The translations under genes and the position numbers were made by a program. 64,000 nt of DNA from an uncultured bacterium (GTDB taxonomy: Bacteria > Bacillota > Clostridia > Lachnospirales > Lachnospiraceae). Location of the stretch: the NCBI GenBank assembly GCA_947177425.1, contig CAMWUN010000003.1:62001-126000 (forward strand), written 5' to 3'. Every line of letters begins with the position of its first letter. Positions within the stretch are counted from its first letter, which is position 1. Below the pieces are notes generated by a model, which was given only the letters and a program-made list of their open reading frames with translations, did no database searches and was not told the DNA's origin. Shown piece after piece: positions 25,735 through 34,826 of this stretch.

Positions 25735-27495
25735 ATGGATATTTTTGATGTACTCACACTGATTGGGGGATTAAGTCTGTTTTTGTTTGGCATGAACATA
25801 ATGGGGCAGGCTTTGGAGCGCAGGGCCGGAGGTAATCTCCGGCAGCTTCTTGGCAAACTTACTACAAACAGGGCCGCCGGCCTTTTGACAGGGCTGGGTA
25901 TCACGGCGGTGATTCAAAGTTCTTCGGCCGCAACAGTCATGGTTGTGGGGTTTGTAAATTCCGGCCTTATGACGCTGAAACAGGCAATCAATGTCATTAT
26001 GGGAGCCAATATTGGTACTACAGTGACGGCGTGGGTTCTAAGCCTTGCGGGAATTGACAGCGGCAATGTGTTTGTAAGTCTTTTAAAGCCCTCTTCTTTT
26101 ACACCGGTGCTGGCTATGCCTGGCATTATTTTTTATATGTTTTGTAAAAATGACAGGAAAAAGGATACTGGCATGGCTTTATTAGGCTTTGCCACGCTGA
26201 TGTCTGGTATGGAGACAATGTCAGGGGCTGTTTCAGGACTACGAAGCGTTCCAGAGTTCCAAAGTCTTTTTATTATGTTCCAAAGTCCGGTTCTTGGTGT
26301 GCTGGCGGGAGCGGTTCTCACTGCCCTTATCCAGTCAAGTTCCGCTTCGGTGGGTATTTTGCAGGCGCTTTCTGCTGCAGGACAGGTTTCTTACGGTGCG
26401 GCAATTCCTATTATCATGGGACAAAATATCGGAACCTGTGTGACGGCCATGATTTCTTCGGCAGGAGCTAATAAAAATGCAAAACGGGCAGCGGCAGTGC
26501 ATTTATCATTTAATGTGATTGGAACAATAGTCCTGCTTACGGTGTTTTGCCTGATAAAAGTATTTTATTTTCCGGTGCTTTTAGAGGAACCCGCTTCCCT
26601 CTTTGGCATTGCCGTGGCACACACAATTTTTAATATTTTATGCACCATCTTAATGCTGCCTCTGTCCGGGTTCCTTGAAAGACTGGTAAACCGGCTTGTG
26701 CCTGATGGGGAGCAGCCAGAAACCCAGTCAGAATTGGATGAACGTTTACTCTCCACACCGGCCATTGCTTTGGAACGCTGCCATAAGGTCGCAGTCCATA
26801 TGGCAAAGACCGCCGTAAGCGCATTAAAAGAAAGCATAGCCTATCTGTATCACGCTTCCCCGGAACTTGCGGCATCCATCCGCGAAAAGGAAGAAAAGAC
26901 AGACTATTATGAGGATATTTTAGGAACCTATCTTGTAAAATTAAGTGCGAAACAGATTAGCGGAGCCGACAGCGCAGAGGCGGCAAAACTTTTGAAGATG
27001 ATAGGGGATTTTGAGCGGATTTCCGATCATGCAGTCAACATTCTAAAGTCCGCAGAAGAAATGCAGGGAAAGGGGCTGGCATTTACGGCTGATGCGGTAT
27101 CTGAACTTCAGATCATTGGTTCGGCAGTAAATGAAATTCTGGATTTGTCACTCACCGCCTTTTTGTCGGATGACCTGAAAGCCGCGTCTATGGTGGAACC
27201 TTTAGAGCAGGTGATCGACCAGTTAAAGGAGCAGATGCGTACACGCCATATTCTCCGTATGCAGCAGGGACTCTGCTCCATCGATGTGGGATTTATATGG
27301 TCAGATTTACTTACCAGTTTAGAGCGTACATCTGATCATTGCTCCAATATTGGCGGGTGTGTCATTGATATGGCACAACACAATATGAATATCCACGAAT
27401 CTCTTCGCAGCATAAGGGATGACAGTGAGGATTTCCAGCAGAAATTCAGGGCATATGCCGGTAAATATTCTTTCGTCCGTAGTCAGGCTTTTTGA
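25735..27495 (+). CDS. Na/Pi cotransporter family protein with C-terminal PhoU-like domain
   Basis: The 586-residue product has an NptA-type membrane domain (about 1-310). Two inverted repeats are each marked by a QSSSA motif (VIQSSSAATVM about 63-73, LIQSSSASVGI about 199-209), which forms the phosphate/sodium site. The C-terminal ~230 residues are helical and PhoU-like (EKTDYYEDILGTYLVKL ... ERISDHAVNI ... ERTSDHCSN). They probably adjust transport to phosphate status. GGGAGAA precedes the ATG. The upstream direct repeats and the PhoB/PhoR-type genes suggest a self-contained phosphate uptake module. Confidence 0.88.
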   Translation: MDIFDVLTLIGGLSLFLFGMNIMGQALERRAGGNLRQLLGKLTTNRAAGLLTGLGITAVIQSSSAATVMVVGFVNSGLMTLKQAINVIMGANIGTTVTAWVLSLAGIDSGNVFVSLLKPSSFTPVLAMPGIIFYMFCKNDRKKDTGMALLGFATLMSGMETMSGAVSGLRSVPEFQSLFIMFQSPVLGVLAGAVLTALIQSSSASVGILQALSAAGQVSYGAAIPIIMGQNIGTCVTAMISSAGANKNAKRAAAVHLSFNVIGTIVLLTVFCLIKVFYFPVLLEEPASLFGIAVAHTIFNILCTILMLPLSGFLERLVNRLVPDGEQPETQSELDERLLSTPAIALERCHKVAVHMAKTAVSALKESIAYLYHASPELAASIREKEEKTDYYEDILGTYLVKLSAKQISGADSAEAAKLLKMIGDFERISDHAVNILKSAEEMQGKGLAFTADAVSELQIIGSAVNEILDLSLTAFLSDDLKAASMVEPLEQVIDQLKEQMRTRHILRMQQGLCSIDVGFIWSDLLTSLERTSDHCSNIGGCVIDMAQHNMNIHESLRSIRDDSEDFQQKFRAYAGKYSFVRSQAF

Positions 27496-27602
27496 TTCAG
27501 TGTTATGCTGATTCCCCAGGGGAAATCTTCTTTTAAGGCAGCTTATCAGCATTTTCAATTAAATATTCAATAAAATACAGCTAAGATGGCAGAAAATATT
27601 TC

Positions 27603-27631
27603 TTTACATACAAAGAAAAGTATGCTATCAT
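27603..27631 (+). promoter_or_regulatory. Promoter of rpsO
   Basis: TTTACA (27603-27608), a 17-bp spacer, TATCAT (27626-27631), with a TG one base before the -10. Transcription would start near 27638 and leave a leader of about 80 nt. An S15 autoregulatory leader would be expected here, but no known fold is recognised by eye. Confidence 0.65.
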
Positions 27632-27720
27632 AATCCGGTATGAAATCAGCCGTTGCTCAGAATTCTGGACACTCCGACCATTTCTTGGCATCAGGCGTTT
27701 GAAAAACAGGAGGAAAAATA

Positions 27721-27987
27721 ATGATTTCTAAAGAAAAGAAAACAGCTATCATGAAAGAGTATGCAAGAAGCGAGGGTGACACAGGCTCACCGGAAGTGCA
27801 GATTGCAGTTTTGTCAGCAAGAATTCAGGAACTTACAGAGCATCTGAAAGTACATCCCAAGGATAATCATTCCAGAAGAGGTATGTTTAAGATGGTAGGT
27901 CAGAGGCGCGGTCTTCTTAGTTATCTGAAAGAAAAAGATATTGAAAGATATCGTGCTTTGATTGAAAAACTGGGACTTAGAAAGTAA
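27721..27987 (+). CDS. rpsO: 30S ribosomal protein S15
   Basis: The 88-residue product matches S15 over its whole length. The N-terminal helix is followed by [17 protein letters not shown] and [15 protein letters not shown], which contains the rRNA-binding His-Ser-Arg-Arg cluster, then [14 protein letters not shown]15 binds the central domain of 16S rRNA early in 30S assembly. AGGAGG lies 8-13 bases before ATG 27721. It is followed by a terminator and then pnp, the widely conserved rpsO-pnp order. Confidence 0.98.
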   Translation: MISKEKKTAIMKEYARSEGDTGSPEVQIAVLSARIQELTEHLKVHPKDNHSRRGMFKMVGQRRGLLSYLKEKDIERYRALIEKLGLRK

Positions 27988-28002
27988 AAATGGCAGTTTT
28001 AG

Positions 28003-28042
28003 GGCGGAGCATGCCGAGAGATTCGGAAACTCCGCCTTTTTT
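28003..28042 (+). terminator. Terminator between rpsO and pnp
   Basis: GGCGGAG (28003-28009) pairs with CTCCGCC (28030-28036), and an inner CCGA/TCGG hairpin stacks on top. TTTTTT follows at 28037-28042. Partial readthrough may feed pnp, for which no clear own promoter is seen. Confidence 0.85.
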
Positions 28043-28129
28043 GTGAATGTCTGGAAAGGGGCAGCGTTAAGCCGGCAGGTCTCTGGCGGCAAAAGAGGGC
28101 TGGCCGGGACATGTGATGTAAGCAGTATT

Positions 28130-28177
28130 GCGCAGGGTATTCCTGCGCTTAAAATTCATTTGGCTGTATAAGCAGCC
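28130..28177 (+). other. Hairpins in the pnp leader
   Basis: GCGCAGG (28130-28136) pairs with CCTGCGC (28142-28148) around a 5-base loop, followed by GGCTG (28162-28166) with CAGCC (28173-28177). No T-run follows. In Escherichia coli the pnp leader hairpin is the target of autoregulated processing. A similar role here is only a suggestion. Confidence 0.4.
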
Positions 28178-28204
28178 GGTAAGACTAAGAAAAGGAGAGA
28201 GATT

Positions 28205-30295
28205 ATGTACAAGACGTTTTCAATGGAACTTGCAGGCCGTACGCTCAGCGTTGACGTGGGCAGAGTGGGTAAGCAGGCAAACGGGTGCGCGTTTATGCAT
28301 TATGGTGATACTACGGTATTATCCACAGCGACAGCATCGGACAAGCCGCGGGAGGGGATTGATTTCTTCCCCTTAAGCGTGGAATATGAAGAGAAATTAT
28401 ATGCAGTAGGAAAAATCCCGGGAGGATTTAACAAAAGGGAAGGGAAGGCGTCCGAGAATGCGGTTCTCACAAGCAGGGTAATCGACAGGCCCATGCGTCC
28501 TCTGTTCCCTAAAGATTACAGAAACGATGTGACGTTAAACAATATGGTCATGAGCGTTGACCCACAGTGCCGTCCTGAACTGGTAGCCATGCTGGGGGCA
28601 GCCATTGCCACCTGCATATCAGACATTCCCTTTGACGGTCCCTGTGCCATGACGCAGGTGGGAATGATAGACGGCGAATTTGTCATCAATCCTTCCCAGG
28701 AGCAGTGGAAAAACGGTGATTTAAACCTGACAGTAGCCTCCACTTCTGAGAAAGTCATTATGATTGAGGCAGGCGCCAATGAAGTCCCGGAAGAGAAGAT
28801 GATTGAGGCAATTTACAAGGCCCATGAAATTAACCAGACAATTATTGAATTTATTAATGGAATTGCAGCCCAAGTGGGCAAAGCGAAACATGAGTATACA
28901 AGCTGTGCGGTTCCGGAAGAGTTGTTTGCAGCCATAAAGGAAATCGTGCCGCCCGAACAGATGGAGGAAGCGGTTTTCACGGATGAAAAGCAGGTTCGTG
29001 AGGAGAATATAAAGAATATTACAGAGAAGCTGGAAGAAGCTTTTGCGGAGAATGAGGAATGGCTGGCTGTGCTGGGAGAAGCTATTTACCAGTACGAGAA
29101 GAAAACTGTGCGGAAAATGATTTTGAAAGACCACAAGCGTCCAGACGGCCGTGAGATTACCCAGATCCGTCCTCTTGCTGCGGAAGTTGATATTATTCCC
29201 AGAGTGCATGGTTCAGCTATGTTCACCCGTGGGCAGACCCAGATCTGCAATGTCTGCACACTGGCTCCTTTGTCCGAACAGCAGAGGATTGACGGACTGG
29301 ACGAGAATGAAGTGAGCAAGCGCTATATGCACCACTATAATTTCCCTTCCTATTCGGTAGGTGAGACGAAACCCTCCAGAGGACCGGGAAGAAGGGAAAT
29401 CGGACACGGCGCGCTGGCTGAACGGGCGCTGATTCCAGTGCTTCCCACAGAGGAAGAATTCCCTTATGCAATCCGTACCGTTTCCGAGACTTTTGAGTCC
29501 AACGGTTCCACATCCATGGCATCCACCTGCGCATCCTGTATGTCGCTGATGGCGGCAGGCGTTCCCATCAAAAAGATGGTTGCAGGTATTTCATGCGGTC
29601 TGGTGACAGGGGAGGCGGACGATGATTTTGTGCTTCTTACAGATATCCAGGGGCTGGAAGATTTCTTCGGGGACATGGACTTTAAGGTGACAGGAACTAC
29701 GGAAGGTATTACAGCCATACAGATGGACATTAAAATCCACGGCCTTACAAGGCCCATTGTGGAAGGGGCTATTGCAAGATGCCGTGAGGCAAGGCTGTTT
29801 ATTATGGATACCTGCATGAAGAAAGCCATTTCCGAGCCGAGACCGGAAGTAGGCCCTTATGCTCCTAAGATTATCTCTATCCAGATTGACCCTGAAAAGA
29901 TTGGCGACGTTGTAGGCCAGAGAGGTAAGACAATTAATGAGATTATTGCCCGTACAGGGGTCAAAATTGATATTACCGATGACGGCAATGTATCTGTATG
30001 CGGCACTGACGCAGCCATGATGGATAAGGCTGTGGAATACATTAAGACCATCGTCACTGACTATCAGGAAGGCCAGATTTTCCAGGGGATTGTGGTCAGC
30101 ATCAAAGAGTTTGGCGCGTTCATTGAGTTTGCGCCGGGCAAAGAGGGAATGGTGCACATTTCCAAAATTGCAAAGGAGAGAATCAACCGGGTGGAAGACA
30201 TCCTCACGCTTGGGGACAAGGTAACAGTAGTATGCCTGGGCAAGGATAAGATGGGCAGAATGAGTTTCTCCATGAAGGATGTGGCACAGGTATAG
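28205..30295 (+). CDS. pnp: Polyribonucleotide nucleotidyltransferase (PNPase)
   Basis: The 696-residue 3'-to-5' phosphorolytic exoribonuclease works on mRNA decay and quality control. Two RNase PH domains (about 10-210 and 300-540) flank a helical domain. Motifs such as GGFNKREGK, DRPMRPLFP, PSRGPGRREIGHGALAER and SDIQ-type LLTDIQGLEDFFGDMDFK are visible. A KH domain (about 555-615, GQRGKTINEI) and an S1 domain (about 622-690, GIVVSIKEFGAFIEF) finish the protein. AAGGAGAGAG precedes the ATG. Length is normal. A terminator follows. Confidence 0.98.
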   Translation: MYKTFSMELAGRTLSVDVGRVGKQANGCAFMHYGDTTVLSTATASDKPREGIDFFPLSVEYEEKLYAVGKIPGGFNKREGKASENAVLTSRVIDRPMRPLFPKDYRNDVTLNNMVMSVDPQCRPELVAMLGAAIATCISDIPFDGPCAMTQVGMIDGEFVINPSQEQWKNGDLNLTVASTSEKVIMIEAGANEVPEEKMIEAIYKAHEINQTIIEFINGIAAQVGKAKHEYTSCAVPEELFAAIKEIVPPEQMEEAVFTDEKQVREENIKNITEKLEEAFAENEEWLAVLGEAIYQYEKKTVRKMILKDHKRPDGREITQIRPLAAEVDIIPRVHGSAMFTRGQTQICNVCTLAPLSEQQRIDGLDENEVSKRYMHHYNFPSYSVGETKPSRGPGRREIGHGALAERALIPVLPTEEEFPYAIRTVSETFESNGSTSMASTCASCMSLMAAGVPIKKMVAGISCGLVTGEADDDFVLLTDIQGLEDFFGDMDFKVTGTTEGITAIQMDIKIHGLTRPIVEGAIARCREARLFIMDTCMKKAISEPRPEVGPYAPKIISIQIDPEKIGDVVGQRGKTINEIIARTGVKIDITDDGNVSVCGTDAAMMDKAVEYIKTIVTDYQEGQIFQGIVVSIKEFGAFIEFAPGKEGMVHISKIAKERINRVEDILTLGDKVTVVCLGKDKMGRMSFSMKDVAQV

Positions 30296-30327
30296 GCTTT
30301 AAATAGAATGATATAAATAACTGGCAG

Positions 30328-30363
30328 GGCCGGGATTTCCTTAAGGGAAGTCCCGGCCTTTTT
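30328..30363 (+). terminator. Terminator after pnp
   Basis: GGCCGGGA (30328-30335) pairs with TCCCGGCC (30351-30358), with an inner TTCC/GGAA, and five T follow at 30359-30363. Confidence 0.92.
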
Positions 30364-30382
30364 ATATCCTTTTAAACCCATA

Positions 30383-30411
30383 GTCATAACTTGGACAAAT
30401 TATCATATATT
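30383..30411 (+). promoter_or_regulatory. Sigma-E-like promoter of the spoIIIA operon
   Basis: GTCATAAC (30383-30390), a 13-bp spacer, CATATATT (30404-30411). The known mother-cell sigma-E consensus is close to TCATA(T/C)T with CATACA-T, so this matches at most positions. The spoIIIA operon is a classical sigma-E target. The predicted start near 30418 leaves a very short leader before the ATG at 30431. Confidence 0.6.
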
Positions 30412-30430
30412 GGGATAAGAGGTGATTGTG

Positions 30431-31378
30431 ATGAAAAAAAGAGATGACATTGTGCGGATTTTTCCCGATTCCATGAAGGAAAAATGGGAGCAGGTTCTGC
30501 GGCGGGCGGATAAACTGCAGGAAATCCGTCTTGCCGTGGGTCAGCCGGTGAGGATTAAATATGCAGGCGGTGAACAGTTTTTATCCTGTGACGGTACATT
30601 GTCGCTGGTATGTGAACATGCCTGGTATATGACAGAATGGGAAATGGATGAAATAATTAAAAATATATGCCGTTATTCCATGTATGCCTTTGAAAATGAG
30701 ATAAGACAGGGATTTCTCACCATGCCCGGCGGACACCGGATAGGTATGGCAGGACAGGTTGTGCTGAATGAAAAGGGGACTATACGGAATATCACCCATA
30801 TCCGCTTTATGAATATCAGGATTTCCCATGAGATAATCGGCGCTGCGGAGGAAGCGATTCCCTATTTATATAAGGACAGCCGCTTTTTAAATACGCTGCT
30901 GGTATCCCCGCCGGGCTGCGGAAAAACAACCCTTTTGCGGGATATTGTGCGTCAGGTTTCTGAGGGAAACCGTTATGGGAAGGGGAGACAGGTAGGGGTA
31001 GTGGACGAGCGCTCGGAAATTGCGGGAAGCTTCATGGGTATCCCGCAGAATCATGTGGGCATGCGCACAGATGTGCTGGACGGGTGCCCCAAGGTGCAGG
31101 GAATGATGCTTTTAATGCGTTCCATGGCCCCTTCGGTGGTGGCAGTGGACGAAATCGGGGGTAGCGAGGATATGAGGGCGCTTCTGCAGGTGCTTCAGTG
31201 CGGCAGCAGCGTGGTAGCCACTATGCACGGGGATTCTATGGAGGATGTGGAAGAACATATTTTTGACAGATATCTGTTTCTGGAAAAAAAGAAAGGGATA
31301 TGCGGTATCAGGGAGATTTTTGATAAGAACGGAAACAGGCTTTATCCGGCGCTGGCGGAGAGATTATGCTGCGGTTAG
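30431..31378 (+). CDS. spoIIIAA: Stage III sporulation protein AA (ATPase)
   Basis: The 315-residue secretion-type ATPase belongs to the SpoIIIA-SpoIIQ channel that links mother cell and forespore. Walker A SPPGCGKTTLLRD (about 158-170) is visible. A Walker B-like VVAVDEIGG (about 237-245) and a glycine-rich FLTMPGGHRIGMAG (about 95-108) are also present. ATG 30431 is preferred over the in-frame GTG at 30422 because AAGAGGTGAT ends just before it. It is the first of eight consecutive spoIIIA genes behind a sigma-E-like promoter. Confidence 0.95.
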   Translation: MKKRDDIVRIFPDSMKEKWEQVLRRADKLQEIRLAVGQPVRIKYAGGEQFLSCDGTLSLVCEHAWYMTEWEMDEIIKNICRYSMYAFENEIRQGFLTMPGGHRIGMAGQVVLNEKGTIRNITHIRFMNIRISHEIIGAAEEAIPYLYKDSRFLNTLLVSPPGCGKTTLLRDIVRQVSEGNRYGKGRQVGVVDERSEIAGSFMGIPQNHVGMRTDVLDGCPKVQGMMLLMRSMAPSVVAVDEIGGSEDMRALLQVLQCGSSVVATMHGDSMEDVEEHIFDRYLFLEKKKGICGIREIFDKNGNRLYPALAERLCCG

Positions 31379-31881
31379 CAGGCTGCGTACTGGTCATAAG
31401 CGGCTGCGCAGGCTTTGCAGGGAGCGTGTGCAGGGATGGAAACATGCGTCTTAAGCTTTTGAAACAGATACGCAGTATCTATGAAAATATGAAATACTAT
31501 ATTTCTTATCAGAAGGCGGCCGTCCCGGAAGCCCTGCGAAGGATTGCCGGGAAAGGGCAGGAGCCTTTTGCAGCGGTTTTTGAGGAAATATACAGGAGAA
31601 CATATGAGGAGGGGGAGAGCTTTCCGCTGGTCTGGAAACAGTACATGGAAAAAGCCCTGGAGGAGACGCCTCTTACCAAAAGTGAAAAGAAGCTGGCGCT
31701 GGATTTCCCTTCCTGTCTGGGGTTTATGGAAGAGACTGCGCAGGCAGGGGCGCTGGACGAACTGATCCGGGATGTGAATCTGCATATTGATGAACTTGAG
31801 CGGGAGAAAAAAAGTAAAAATAAAATGATTATGAGCCTTGGAGTGGCAGTCGGTGTTCTGGTATCCATTCTGCTGCTGTAG
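31366..31881 (+). CDS. spoIIIAB: Stage III sporulation protein AB
   Basis: The 171-residue product has an N-terminal hydrophobic segment (about 4-20) with two cysteines and a C-terminal membrane helix (about 155-171). The cytoplasmic helical core contains LLKQIRSIYENMKYYISY and EKKLALDFPSCLG. SpoIIIAB is thought to be the inner-membrane partner of the SpoIIIAA ATPase, resembling type II secretion GspF. It overlaps the end of spoIIIAA by 13 bp, which suggests coupled translation. Confidence 0.93.
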   Translation: MLRLAGCVLVISGCAGFAGSVCRDGNMRLKLLKQIRSIYENMKYYISYQKAAVPEALRRIAGKGQEPFAAVFEEIYRRTYEEGESFPLVWKQYMEKALEETPLTKSEKKLALDFPSCLGFMEETAQAGALDELIRDVNLHIDELEREKKSKNKMIMSLGVAVGVLVSILLL

Positions 31882-31901
31882 CATAAGTGCATGGAGGAAA
31901 T

Positions 31902-32096
31902 ATGGGTATAAACCTGATTTTTAAAATAGCGGCGGTGGGGATTCTGATAACCATTCTAAGCCAGATATTAAAGCACAGCGGAAGGGAAGAACATGCTTTC
32001 CTGATCAGCCTGGCCGGACTGATTCTGGTACTGACCTGGATTCTGCCCTATATCTATGATTTGTTTGTGATGATACAGGATTTGTTCAGTCTGTAA
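31902..32096 (+). CDS. spoIIIAC: Stage III sporulation protein AC
   Basis: The 64-residue product consists of two membrane helices (about 5-22 and 35-58) joined by a short charged loop (LKHSGREEHAF). This is the normal size and design of SpoIIIAC. ATG 31902 is chosen because GGAGG lies at 31893-31897. An upstream in-frame GTG at 31887 would add five residues without a ribosome-binding site. It is part of the SpoIIIA channel complex, and its close relative SpoIIIAD follows. Confidence 0.93.
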   Translation: MGINLIFKIAAVGILITILSQILKHSGREEHAFLISLAGLILVLTWILPYIYDLFVMIQDLFSL

Positions 32097-32113
32097 AGAG
32101 AGAAGGGTGAAAG

Positions 32114-32500
32114 ATGGAAATTATTAAAATAGGAATCCTTGGAGTGGCGGGGGTGCTCTTTGCCCTCCAGTTTAAATCAAACAGACCGGAATATGGATTG
32201 TATATGGGAGCGGCCCTGTGCCTTTTGATTTTCGGGTTTTCCATAAGCGGTCTGAAAGTCCTGCTGGAGAGAGTCAGGGAATTGGAAGGCTATTTGAAAG
32301 GCAGCGGGAGTTATCTGGGATTTTTATTCAAGGCGGTGGGGATTACCTATGTCTGTGAGTTCTGTTCTTCTATCTGTAAAGATGCAGGCTATGGCGCGGT
32401 GGCAGGACAGATAGAGATATTCGGAAAGCTGTCCGTGCTTTTGATGGGAATTCCTGTGCTTATGGCAGTGATTGAAAATATCAATGCTATAGCAGGATGA
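32114..32500 (+). CDS. spoIIIAD: Stage III sporulation protein AD
   Basis: The 128-residue product has about four hydrophobic segments, with the family block FKAVGITYVCEFCSSICKDAGY (about 75-96) and GKLSVLLMGIPVLMAVIE near the end. SpoIIIAC and AD are distantly related integral components of the mother-cell channel. It starts 17 bp after spoIIIAC with AGAAGGG upstream. Confidence 0.94.
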   Translation: MEIIKIGILGVAGVLFALQFKSNRPEYGLYMGAALCLLIFGFSISGLKVLLERVRELEGYLKGSGSYLGFLFKAVGITYVCEFCSSICKDAGYGAVAGQIEIFGKLSVLLMGIPVLMAVIENINAIAG

Positions 32501-32513
32501 ATGGAGAAAGGAA

Positions 32514-33671
32514 ATGAAAAAAGCGGGGAAAGCGGCCTTTGGCCTTTTGGGATTTATTTTTTTATGTCTGTCATGGGGGATGGAGGCCCAGGCGGATGAA
32601 AAAGAAAACGATGGTTTTGCTTATATTGAGGACTGGCTTTCCTCCTGTGACCTTGGGGAAATTAATAAAGGGATGGACAGCCTGTTCCCGGAAGCAAATC
32701 TTGATGCCGGGGAGTGTCTTTCCCTGATAATAAGGGGAAAGGCCCAGGCGGCTTTTAAGAAAGTGTTCCAGGGGGTAAAAGACAGGCTTGCAGGGGAAGT
32801 TTCCGGTATCAGGCAGATTTTTATTTATATTCTGGTTCTGGGTGTTGTCTCCGCACTTTTTGCGGAATTTTCGGATTTGTTTGCAGGGCAGCAGATTGCC
32901 CAGGCAGGATTCTATTTCCTGTACCTTTTCCTGATGGTGATTCTCACAAAGATATTTCTCTTTGTATCCCAGACAGCATCCGCCGCAATGGAGGATATTG
33001 TGCTGTTTATCAAGCTGTTCATTCCTACTTATTTTGTGGCAGTGGGAACGGCCCAGGGTACATCCTCCGGGGTGTATTACTATCAGCTTATGCTGGTAAT
33101 CGCCTATCTGGTGGAAAGTTTTTTATGCCAGATACTGATACCTTTTATTTACAGTTATGTGATGCTGGCTTTGTTAAACGGCTTGTGGGCAGAGGAAAAG
33201 CTGACCCTTTTGCTGGAGTTTATTGAAAAGGGGATTGTCCTTGCACTCAAGGTATCCATGGGGGCTGTTACTGGTTTAAGCCTGGTACAGGCTGTTATAG
33301 TCCCGGTAGCATCCCGCCTGAAAATTTCTGCCATGCGCAAGGCAGTTTCCGCAATTCCCGGTATAGGGGGCGTGGCGGAAGGGGTGACGGAACTGATGCT
33401 GGGGTCGGCAGTCCTCATCAAAAACAGCATGGGGGTTTTCCTCCTGATACTGCTCCTTGGCGCCTGCATCACTCCGCTCTTTAAGATACTGGTGATAACG
33501 GGAACAGTAAAACTTGCGGCAGCAATTACAGGGATTGTAAGCGATAAGAGACTTTCTTTGTGTGCAGACAGGGTGGGAGAAGGATGCTTCCTCCTTTTTA
33601 GGTGCGTATTTACTTCCGTGGCATTGTTCATCATTGTAATTGCAGTAGTCTCTTACACTGTTTCGTCTTAG
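32514..33671 (+). CDS. spoIIIAE: Stage III sporulation protein AE
   Basis: The 385-residue polytopic protein has a cleavable-looking signal (residues 1-27, ending in AQA), a lumenal stretch of about 70 residues and about seven membrane helices. Family motifs ALFAEFSDLF, FIPTYFVAVGTAQG and AIPGIGGVAEGVTELMLGSAVLI are visible. It is the largest membrane component of the SpoIIIA complex. GGAAATG context and a 13-bp gap to spoIIIAD support cotranscription. Confidence 0.94.
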   Translation: MKKAGKAAFGLLGFIFLCLSWGMEAQADEKENDGFAYIEDWLSSCDLGEINKGMDSLFPEANLDAGECLSLIIRGKAQAAFKKVFQGVKDRLAGEVSGIRQIFIYILVLGVVSALFAEFSDLFAGQQIAQAGFYFLYLFLMVILTKIFLFVSQTASAAMEDIVLFIKLFIPTYFVAVGTAQGTSSGVYYYQLMLVIAYLVESFLCQILIPFIYSYVMLALLNGLWAEEKLTLLLEFIEKGIVLALKVSMGAVTGLSLVQAVIVPVASRLKISAMRKAVSAIPGIGGVAEGVTELMLGSAVLIKNSMGVFLLILLLGACITPLFKILVITGTVKLAAAITGIVSDKRLSLCADRVGEGCFLLFRCVFTSVALFIIVIAVVSYTVSS

Positions 33672-33679
33672 GAGGGCCT

Positions 33680-34213
33680 ATGGTAGGGGTTGTAAAGGAA
33701 ATCTGTATTTTTATGATTATTGCACAGGCGATTCTTTTTTTTGTGCCAGGCAGTTCCTACGTGAAATATGTCAGGGTGCTGGTGGGAATCATCATGATTA
33801 TCCGGATTATGGAGCCGGTTTCCCGTCTGTTTCCGGGAGAAGTGCAGGGACAGGAAATCAGGGATGCAATCGCCATGCTGGAGAGCAGAATCCAGTCAGA
33901 AAGCGAAGGGATTGTAATGGAGGAGCGGGAGATTCAGATATACAAAAATATCGAAGAGGAATTGTTGGAACGGCTAAATGGCTGTAAAAGCGGTTACACA
34001 GCCGTAAGTGTGGAGATGGGGGAGAACCTTGTCATTACGGTGATGCCTAAGGGGAACGGGGCAGAAGGAAAGATAGAGATAGGACTGGTAAGTCTGGGAG
34101 AAGAGACAAAAGAAGACAGGGCTGGGGAACTGGAAGGGAAAGAGGGATTGAGAAAGCTCTATGGAAACTGTCTGGGGGTGGATGAAAATAAAATTGAAAT
34201 TATTAAAAAATAA
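33680..34213 (+). CDS. spoIIIAF: Stage III sporulation protein AF
   Basis: The 177-residue product has two N-terminal membrane helices (about 5-25 and 33-50, SSYVKYVRVLVGIIMI) and a soluble C-terminal domain. That domain is of the ring-building RBM type found in SpoIIIAF/AG (VSVEMGENLVITVM). ATG 33680 follows GGAGGG by a few bases. The frame is open into spoIIIAE, but the upstream part has no family similarity. Confidence 0.9.
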   Translation: MVGVVKEICIFMIIAQAILFFVPGSSYVKYVRVLVGIIMIIRIMEPVSRLFPGEVQGQEIRDAIAMLESRIQSESEGIVMEEREIQIYKNIEEELLERLNGCKSGYTAVSVEMGENLVITVMPKGNGAEGKIEIGLVSLGEETKEDRAGELEGKEGLRKLYGNCLGVDENKIEIIKK

Positions 34214-34214
34214 T

Positions 34215-34811
34215 ATGAAATTTACCAAAGACAATTTCCTGATTATATTTCTTACAGGAATTCTCCTTTTAGTGATTGTATGGCCCCTGGAGGACAAAAA
34301 AACAGATTCACAGTCCAAACAATGGGACAGTGAAGATGGTATAATAGGTCTTAATTCAGATTCCATATCAGATGCGGCGGACATGATGGGCAGTGATATC
34401 GGTACAGACGCCATGCGCTCTTATGCCATGGAACTTGAACGGTCACTGGAAGAGATACTGGGTACCATGGAGGGTGTGGGGAAGGTGAAAGTGATGGTGA
34501 CGCTGGAAGGATCCGGGGAGGCGCTGGTGGAGAAGGATCAGAGCACATCCAGGAACGGCACTACAGAGGTGGATTCGGCGGGAGGCAGCAGGAACACTAC
34601 GGACATAAGCGGCAGCGAGGAAACGGTTTTTAAGGACAGCGGCAGCACCCCATATGTAAAGAAAGTGCTGTCCCCACGGGTGGAAGGCGTGGTAGTGTCA
34701 GCCCAGGGCGGCCAGAATGCCAAAACTGTCCAAAATATAACAGAAGCAATTCAGGCATTATTTGGCATAGAGGCACATAAAATTAAAATAGTTAAAATGA
34801 TATCACAATAA
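34215..34811 (+). CDS. spoIIIAG: Stage III sporulation protein AG
   Basis: The 198-residue product has one membrane helix (about 9-25) and a soluble ring-forming domain: the RBM-type MELERSLEEILGTMEGVGKVKVMVTL and, at the end, GAQNAK-like GGQNAKTVQNITEAIQALFG. SpoIIIAG forms the large 30-mer ring of the channel in Bacillus. A Ser/Thr/Gly-rich loop (about 110-150) is inserted in the domain, as usual. The start is 1 bp after the spoIIIAF stop. There is no strong ribosome-binding site, so translation is probably coupled. Confidence 0.92.
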   Translation: MKFTKDNFLIIFLTGILLLVIVWPLEDKKTDSQSKQWDSEDGIIGLNSDSISDAADMMGSDIGTDAMRSYAMELERSLEEILGTMEGVGKVKVMVTLEGSGEALVEKDQSTSRNGTTEVDSAGGSRNTTDISGSEETVFKDSGSTPYVKKVLSPRVEGVVVSAQGGQNAKTVQNITEAIQALFGIEAHKIKIVKMISQ

Positions 34812-34826
34812 GAAGGAGAAACGGAT

